Of a DNA stretch of 18,983 nucleotides, positions 15,280-18,983 are shown one piece after another (within the stretch, counting starts at the first letter, position 1; every line of letters starts with the position of its first letter). The stretch is from JANRIC01 sp033765345 (GTDB taxonomy: Bacteria; Bacteroidota; Bacteroidia; Cytophagales; Microscillaceae): contig JANRIC010000034.1 in NCBI GenBank assembly GCA_033765345.1, positions 1-18,983 of the forward strand, given 5' to 3'. A program made the translations under genes and the position numbers. The notes under the pieces were generated by a model, which did not search any database, was not told the DNA's origin, and was given only the letters and a program-made list of their open reading frames with translations.

Positions 15280-15666
15280 ATGTTTAAGATGGAAAAAGAA
15301 GAAATTGTGTATAAATGGTATAAAATCTTTGATTCACTAGCTCAAGCCCAACAGATGATCCCTGTAAAAAAGATGCAAACGATTCGTAAGGGATTAAAAA
15401 AGATCGTGCTCGTTCATAACAGCCGTGGTTTGTTTGCCCTTGAGGATGCCTGCCCGCATAAATTAGTTCCGCTTAGTCAAGGGCAGTTGAATGAACGAGA
15501 AGAAATCGTTTGCTTCTGGCATCAATACACCTTTGAGCCTTCTACCGGCGAAGAAGTAACTGGCAAAAATATCCGACCTTGCAAATTAATGCCTCTGCTA
15601 GAAAAAGCCGACGGGCTTTATCTGGGCATCCCCGAAATGCCTCCGCAGGATGATTTTAGTTTTTAA
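15280..15666 (+). CDS. Soluble Rieske [2Fe-2S] ferredoxin-like protein
   Basis: The 128-aa protein has the two cluster-binding motifs: ACPHKLVPLSQG with Cys58 and His60, and CFWHQYTFEPSTGEE with Cys78 and His81. The 'PHK..pLs.G' and 'WH...Fd..tG' surroundings fit Rieske ferredoxins such as NirD-type or ring-hydroxylase ferredoxin components. There is no signal peptide or membrane anchor, so it is cytosolic, unlike the Rieske subunit of bc1/b6f complexes. The redox partner is unknown; no oxygenase or reductase lies nearby. An in-frame ATG at 15289 (MEKEE) may be the real start, given the closeness of the -7 box. The gene diverges from the sensor phosphatase. Confidence 0.88.
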   Translation: MFKMEKEEIVYKWYKIFDSLAQAQQMIPVKKMQTIRKGLKKIVLVHNSRGLFALEDACPHKLVPLSQGQLNEREEIVCFWHQYTFEPSTGEEVTGKNIRPCKLMPLLEKADGLYLGIPEMPPQDDFSF

Positions 15667-15780
15667 ATTGTTTTCGGTTCTCTGACAATCGATGTGTTCA
15701 TGATTAAATACATATATTTTCAAACAACGATTGTATAAGAAATAAGTGCATTCATCCACTACTTCTCTTTATTGCAAAGT

Positions 15781-15828
15781 TTGCCACGAATGCACGAATA
15801 AATACAGTTATTCATGCATTCGTGGCAA
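15781..15828. repeat. 48-bp inverted repeat with TTGCCACGAATGCA ends
   Basis: The 21-nt arms 15781-15801 and 15808-15828 are reverse complements with one mismatch around a 6-nt loop (ATACAG). The terminal sequence TTGCCACGAATGCA/TGCATTCGTGGCAA is the same on both sides. There is no T run, so it is not a standard terminator. Confidence 0.9.
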
Positions 15829-15844
15829 GACGATCGGTATTTTC

Positions 15845-15877
15845 AACGACAAGGTCGCTTTAAGCGACCTTGTCGTT
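15845..15877. repeat. Perfect 33-bp palindrome
   Basis: AACGACAAGGTCGCTT (15845-15860) and AAGCGACCTTGTCGTT (15862-15877) are exact reverse complements around a single T. The foldback is very stable. It is followed by TGG and not by a T tract, which argues against a plain terminator. Confidence 0.9.
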
Positions 15878-15882
15878 TGGAT

Positions 15883-15966
15883 TGCCTGCTCAACTTATGG
15901 AAATGCCTGCTCAATCCATGGAAATGCCTGCTCAATGCACGGAAATGCCTGCTCAATGCTTCGCAA
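15883..15966. repeat. Four tandem 21-bp repeats
   Basis: Units start at 15883, 15904, 15925 and 15946. Each begins TGCCTGCTCAA and the first three end in GGAAA. The last unit ends TGCTTCGCAA and leads into TGACAAAATAAAA. A further copy with one extra C, ending in the same way, lies at 16158-16179. Confidence 0.93.
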
Positions 15967-16017
15967 TGACAAAATAAAACTGAGCTGATATTCAATACAA
16001 AATTGTTAATCTGGAAC

Positions 16018-16095
16018 TGTCATTCCGACAGTAGGAGGAATCTTAATGCTTCTTGATGCAGACGCTAAGATTTCTCACGATCGTTCGGAATGACA
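16018..16095. repeat. 78-bp imperfect inverted repeat with TGTCATTCCGA ends
   Basis: TGTCATTCCGA (16018-16028) and TCGGAATGACA (16085-16095) are exact inverted ends. Inside them GAGGAATCTTA (16035-16045) pairs with TAAGATTTCTC (16066-16076) with one wobble. AATGACAAAATAAAA at the right end also occurs at 15965-15979. It resembles the small dispersed palindromic elements that recur in many bacterial genomes; no coding capacity is present. Confidence 0.85.
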
Positions 16096-16155
16096 AAATA
16101 AAATTAGGATTATGTCATTGTATTTGATGCGTTTTTCTAAAATGTCATGTCTCGG

Positions 16156-16222
16156 AATGCCCTGCTCAATGCTTCGCAATGCAGGGGGCATTTTGCCTTT
16201 GCTTGTATCTGCACAAGCAAGG
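16156..16222. repeat. Two consecutive hairpins containing a diverged 21-bp repeat copy
   Basis: AATGCCCTGC (16156-16165) pairs with GCAGGGGGCATT (16181-16192) with a bulged G; its loop holds the repeat tail TCAATGCTTCGCAAT. Directly after it, TTGCTTGT (16199-16206) pairs with ACAAGCAA (16213-16220) around a 6-nt loop. Confidence 0.75.
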
Positions 16223-16300
16223 CTGATACACAGTTTGTACTAAATTTACAGAAGAATCAAAAGGTTTTTCCGAAGTTTTCAATTCTTGAAACAAATCGCT

Positions 16301-16308
16301 TAAATTTG
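16301..16308 (+). promoter_or_regulatory. -7 box of lpdA
   Basis: TAAATTTG is an exact TAnnTTTG match 53 bp before the lpdA start. TTTT at 16276-16279 is at a workable -33 distance with one mismatch to TTTG. The predicted leader would be about 46 nt. Confidence 0.45.
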
Positions 16309-16361
16309 TCATTCTCATCTTCAAAAGAGAGCTAATTACTTAAACTTTAAAAAACAACATC

Positions 16362-17756
16362 ATGGCGCAACAATATGACCTTATCGTAATTGGCAGCGGC
16401 CCAGGCGGCTACGTAGCGGCAATCCGTGCTTCCCAATTGGGTATGAAAGTAGGGGTAGTAGAGAAAGAATCTCTAGGCGGAATCTGCCTCAACTGGGGTT
16501 GTATCCCCACCAAAGCTTTGCTCAAAAGTGCACAAGTATTTGAGTATATTCATCACGCCCAAGAATATGGTATTCAGGTAGCAGAGCCTCAGGCCGACTT
16601 TGAAGCAGTAGTCAAAAGAAGCCGAGGAGTGGCAGATGGGATGAGTAAGGGAATCCAGTTTTTATTCAAAAAAAATAAAATCGATGCGATCATGGGCTTC
16701 GGCAAACTACTACCCAACAAACAGGTGGAAGTCACAGACGCACAAGGCACAAAAACGGTTTATACAGCCAACCACGTGATTCTGGCCACTGGAGGCCGTG
16801 CCCGTGAATTGCCCAATCTGAAAATAGACGGCGAAAAAGTCATCGAGTACCGCAAAGCTATGTCATTGCCCAAAAAACCAGCAAGTATGGTTGTAGTCGG
16901 CTCAGGAGCAATCGGGGTAGAATTTGCTTATTTTTACAATGCTATGGGTACTAAGGTGACCATCGTTGAGTTTCTGCCCCGTATCGTGCCCAACGAAGAC
17001 GAAGAAATCTCCAAACAACTCGAGAGAATCTACAAAAAAGCGGGTATGAACATTATGACCAGTTCCGAAGTAACCTCTGTGGATACCTCTGGGAGTATTT
17101 GTAAAGTACATATCAAAACCCCCAAAGGCGAAGTGGTAGAAGAAGCTGAAATCGTACTCTCAGCCGTAGGCGTAGCGACCAACCTGGAAGGAATCGGGCT
17201 CGAGGAGGCAGGTATCAAAACCGAACGCGGGCGTGTAGTCGTAGATGAATACTATCGCACCAATGTACCCGGTGTGTACGCCATCGGTGATATTACAGCC
17301 GGACAAGCCCTAGCGCACGTAGCCTCTGCCGAAGGCATCATTTGTGTAGAAAAGATCGCCGGACACCACCCCCAGCCCTTAGACTACAACAACATCCCCG
17401 GCTGTACGTATTGCCAACCCGAAATCGCTTCTGTGGGCTATACCGAGCAGGCCGCCAAAGAAGCGGGATATGAAATCAAAGTGGGTAAATTTCCTTTTTC
17501 CGCCTCCGGCAAAGCCAAAGCCGCAGGCGCAAGCGAAGGTTTTGTCAAAGTGATTTTTGATGCCAAATACGGCGAATGGTTAGGCGCACACATGATTGGT
17601 GCCAATGTAACCGAAATGATCGCAGAAGTCGTAACCGCCCGCAAACTCGAGACCACCGGGCACGAAATCATCAAATCGGTACACCCACACCCCACCATGT
17701 CCGAAGCCGTGATGGAAGCCGCCGCCGCCGCTTATGATGAAGTGATTCATTTATAA
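16362..17756 (+). CDS. lpdA: Dihydrolipoamide dehydrogenase (E3)
   Basis: This FAD-dependent disulfide oxidoreductase reoxidises the lipoyl groups of 2-oxoacid dehydrogenase and glycine cleavage complexes, passing electrons to NAD+. At 464 aa it has the usual length. It shows the FAD loop VIGSGPGGYVAAIRASQLG (9-27), the redox disulfide GGICLNWGCIPTKALL (Cys42 and Cys47), and the NAD loop VVVGSGAIGVEFAYFY. Also present are the second FAD motif GVYAIGDITAGQALAHVAS and the C-terminal HPHPTMSEAVMEA with the catalytic pair His443 and Glu448. No E1 or E2 gene is adjacent, so the enzyme may serve several complexes. It has its own promoter candidate and terminator. The gene is distinctly richer in G+C than its flanks, as expected for a well-expressed core gene. 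Confidence 0.96.
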   Translation: MAQQYDLIVIGSGPGGYVAAIRASQLGMKVGVVEKESLGGICLNWGCIPTKALLKSAQVFEYIHHAQEYGIQVAEPQADFEAVVKRSRGVADGMSKGIQFLFKKNKIDAIMGFGKLLPNKQVEVTDAQGTKTVYTANHVILATGGRARELPNLKIDGEKVIEYRKAMSLPKKPASMVVVGSGAIGVEFAYFYNAMGTKVTIVEFLPRIVPNEDEEISKQLERIYKKAGMNIMTSSEVTSVDTSGSICKVHIKTPKGEVVEEAEIVLSAVGVATNLEGIGLEEAGIKTERGRVVVDEYYRTNVPGVYAIGDITAGQALAHVASAEGIICVEKIAGHHPQPLDYNNIPGCTYCQPEIASVGYTEQAAKEAGYEIKVGKFPFSASGKAKAAGASEGFVKVIFDAKYGEWLGAHMIGANVTEMIAEVVTARKLETTGHEIIKSVHPHPTMSEAVMEAAAAAYDEVIHL

Positions 17757-18172
17757 GCACACCCAAATCCATAAGCTAGGCCGCCTAGCACAAACTCTAT
17801 TGATCCCCCCGTTTTGCCAAAAAACCCTTGTTTTTGTTTGGTGAGAAACGGGGGGATTTTTTTTGGGGGGGGGAGTACGATTGATTTATTATGTTGCTTC
17901 TCTCCATAAAAGTATAAAAAATACCACAAAAAACCGAAAAAACTAACAAAAATTCTTTTTCGCCAAGAAATACGTCCGCGCCACAAGGTTGTTTTTTAAA
18001 TTTTTCTTGGAATGTGCTTGACAAACTTCTAAATTTAGCAAATCAACCATAAACAAAGTGCAAAAATACTCAGAAGTAAGTATGAGATTCTTCAAAAAGT
18101 GAGTATAAAATTCATTTTGAAAAGTTGTTAATTGCAAGCGCACAATCTAATAATTTTATAAATCCTATTGCT
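17757..18172. other. 416-bp spacer with the lpdA terminator and a G9 tract
   Basis: Just after lpdA lies a small hairpin, GCTAGGC/GCCTAGC (17775-17789), with no T run, then the main terminator (17803-17864) and a run of nine G (17865-17873). The rest, to 18172, is AT-rich with only spurious short open frames on the minus strand. A TTG codon at 18125 is in frame with the following gene. Confidence 0.7.
17803..17864 (+). terminator. Rho-independent terminator of lpdA
   Basis: ATCCCCCCGTTT (17803-17814) and AAACGGGGGGAT (17846-17857) form a perfect 12-bp G/C-rich stem, and the T run goes on to 17864. The 31-nt loop has partial inner pairing (CCAAA with TTTGG). It stands 47 bp after the lpdA stop. 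Confidence 0.85.
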
Positions 18173-18847
18173 ATGAATATTTTACACGGTCTGTCTAAAA
18201 AGTATGTACTTATTTTTATTGTATGGGGAGTTTTTTGGGAAGGAGCGAAAGGGCAACAATGCAGCCCAGATTCAATTATACTTGACACCCAAGAAAAAGT
18301 GAATGATTTTAATCTAACAGAAGTTAATGGATGTTTGGTGATTGGGAAAGAAGGCGGAGGTACTGTGAACTCGACCGGTATTCAAGATTTAACCCCTTTA
18401 AAGAATTTAAAAAGGGTAAGAGGCAAACTCAGCATTAGTAATACTAATTTAGTAAGCCTCAAAGGTTTAGAGAACCTCCAGGAAGCAGAATCAATAGTCA
18501 TATCTCGTAACACATTATTAACTTCACTAACAACTTTTTCTCCCCTCTTACAAGTATGTAGTATTACCATTCAAAGTACAGCCCTTACTTCATTAAGTGG
18601 TTTAGAAAATCTCAAAATGTTAAATTCAGTAAATTTATGTGAATTAAGCATCAATAATAATAAAAAATTAACATCTCTGAAAGGACTTGAGAATTTAAAA
18701 GAGGTAGATATTCTTACAATAAGCTTAAATGATATACTTCCATCGCTGGAAGGACTTGGGCAATTAAGTGTATTGAATCTTTTTGTGGAAGAGAATAAAG
18801 AGCTGCGCTCTTTAAATGGACTAGAAAATGTAATAGTGAATAACTGA
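18173..18847 (+). CDS. Secreted receptor-L-like leucine-rich-repeat protein, apparently truncated
   Basis: Starting at the ATG at 18173 gives 224 aa with a signal peptide (MNILHGLSKKYVLIFIVWGV, cleavage near residue 28). The frame extends upstream to a TTG at 18125, but those residues would precede the signal peptide. The mature protein begins QQCSPDSIILDTQEKVNDF, then NGCLVIGKEGG, IQDLTPLKNLKRVRGKLSI, and repeats of the LTSLKGLENLKEVDILTIS type (four to five units). This is the receptor-L-like LRR pattern found in large surface proteins of Bacteroidota. Such proteins usually continue with more repeats and a C-terminal sorting domain. Here the frame stops with SLNGLENVIVNN in mid-repeat, so it may be a remnant. 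The minus-strand frame that follows ends 2 bp away. Confidence 0.72.
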   Translation: MNILHGLSKKYVLIFIVWGVFWEGAKGQQCSPDSIILDTQEKVNDFNLTEVNGCLVIGKEGGGTVNSTGIQDLTPLKNLKRVRGKLSISNTNLVSLKGLENLQEAESIVISRNTLLTSLTTFSPLLQVCSITIQSTALTSLSGLENLKMLNSVNLCELSINNNKKLTSLKGLENLKEVDILTISLNDILPSLEGLGQLSVLNLFVEENKELRSLNGLENVIVNN

Positions 18848-18849
18848 CA

Positions 18850-18983
18850 TTACGCAGGCTCAAAATTTGGAAAAGTAATATTTTTTTCTAGTGCCCAATT
18901 TTTGAGTTCCTGCAAATATTTCCAAGCGGATTTGAGCGATTCAATCAAGATTTGTTTTTTAAGGGCATAGTGATTTTTCTTGG
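18850..18983 (-). CDS. Partial reading frame of unknown function, 5' end outside the window
   Basis: The minus strand is open from the window edge to a TAA at 18852-18850, giving 43 residues: KKNHYALKKQILIESLKSAW, then KYLQELKNWALEKNITFPNF and EPA. The other two frames of this strand hold stops. The sequence looks like a helical C-terminus. I do not recognise the family. With so few residues, a chance open frame cannot be excluded. It converges on the truncated LRR gene. Confidence 0.4.
   Translation of the reverse strand, partial: KKNHYALKKQILIESLKSAWKYLQELKNWALEKNITFPNFEPA

Larger units (their letters stand above)
15667..16361. other. 695-bp gene-free region rich in repeats and hairpins
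   Basis: No convincing gene lies here. Short open frames in it are read through the repeats. The region holds a 48-bp near-perfect hairpin (15781-15828), a 33-bp palindrome (15845-15877), a four-copy 21-bp tandem repeat (15883-15966), a 78-bp inverted repeat with TGTCATTCCGA ends (16018-16095) and two more hairpins (16156-16192 and 16197-16222). The promoter candidate of lpdA sits at its right end. Confidence 0.85.

Noticed and set aside
15883..15966. Possible CRISPR array
   Set aside because: The 21-bp units are directly adjacent, with no variable spacers of fixed length, and no cas gene is near.
15746..15988. 80-codon plus-strand open frame with NACSMHG-type 7-residue repeats
   Set aside because: The repeats are just the 21-bp tandem array read in frame. 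The frame also crosses two palindromes and has no plausible start signal. I treat it as non-coding.
16147..16335. 62-codon plus-strand open frame before lpdA
   Set aside because: It runs through two hairpins and the lpdA promoter box and has no recognisable protein features.
17747..18143. Overlapping minus-strand open frames after lpdA
   Set aside because: They are read through the terminator and homopolymer runs, show low-complexity translations and have no domain or start signal.
18125..18172. Upstream TTG start extending the LRR protein by 16 residues
   Set aside because: The extension would place polar residues before an otherwise normal signal peptide, and the ATG at 18173 gives a typical signal-peptide N-terminus.

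Overview
The window looks like a chromosomal stretch of a Bacteroidota member, most likely of the Cytophagales or a related group. The grounds are: AT-rich intergenic DNA; start regions that mostly lack a Shine-Dalgarno sequence; several exact matches to the Bacteroidota -7 promoter box TAnnTTTG; and protein families typical of that phylum (two-component-regulator propeller with Y_Y_Y domain, a SpoIIE-type PP2C output, a TPR histidine kinase, receptor-L-like leucine-rich proteins, a free-standing biotin carrier). This assignment is inferred from gene content, not from a marker-gene search. I see no rRNA, tRNA, CRISPR array, transposase, integrase or phage gene.

Layout. 1-463 (+): the 3' end of a Uma2-family protein with a repetitive coiled-coil tail. 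744-6088 (-): four housekeeping-type genes facing left: polyphosphate kinase ppk, gyrB, a small CoA-binding-fold protein and an FtsB/DivIC-type division protein. 6089-6448: a 360-bp divergent spacer with a 7-bp periodic repeat. 6449-6964 (+): a biotinylated BT-BCCP carrier, whose 3' end overlaps a second Uma2 gene on the minus strand (6957-7541). 7696-8133 (+): an exported helical Spy/CpxP-like protein, ended by a strong bidirectional terminator shared with the next minus-strand group.

8195-15129 (-) is the largest block and the most interesting one. In transcription order it holds a 1294-aa sensor (two predicted 7-bladed propellers, Y_Y_Y, one membrane segment, GAF-like region, PP2C/SpoIIE phosphatase), a 710-aa TPR sensor histidine kinase, and a 232-aa cytosolic leucine-rich-repeat protein 20 bp downstream of the kinase. 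No response regulator is encoded nearby, so the LRR protein is a candidate partner of the kinase.

15280-15666 (+) is a soluble Rieske [2Fe-2S] protein with its own promoter, back-to-back with that of the sensor phosphatase. Then comes a 695-bp gene-free region packed with hairpins and a 21-bp tandem repeat (15781-16222). It is followed by dihydrolipoamide dehydrogenase (16362-17756, +) with a G/C-rich terminator next to a G9 run. The window ends with a secreted receptor-L-like LRR protein that stops abruptly (18173-18847, +), and a partial minus-strand reading frame that runs off the edge (18850-18983).
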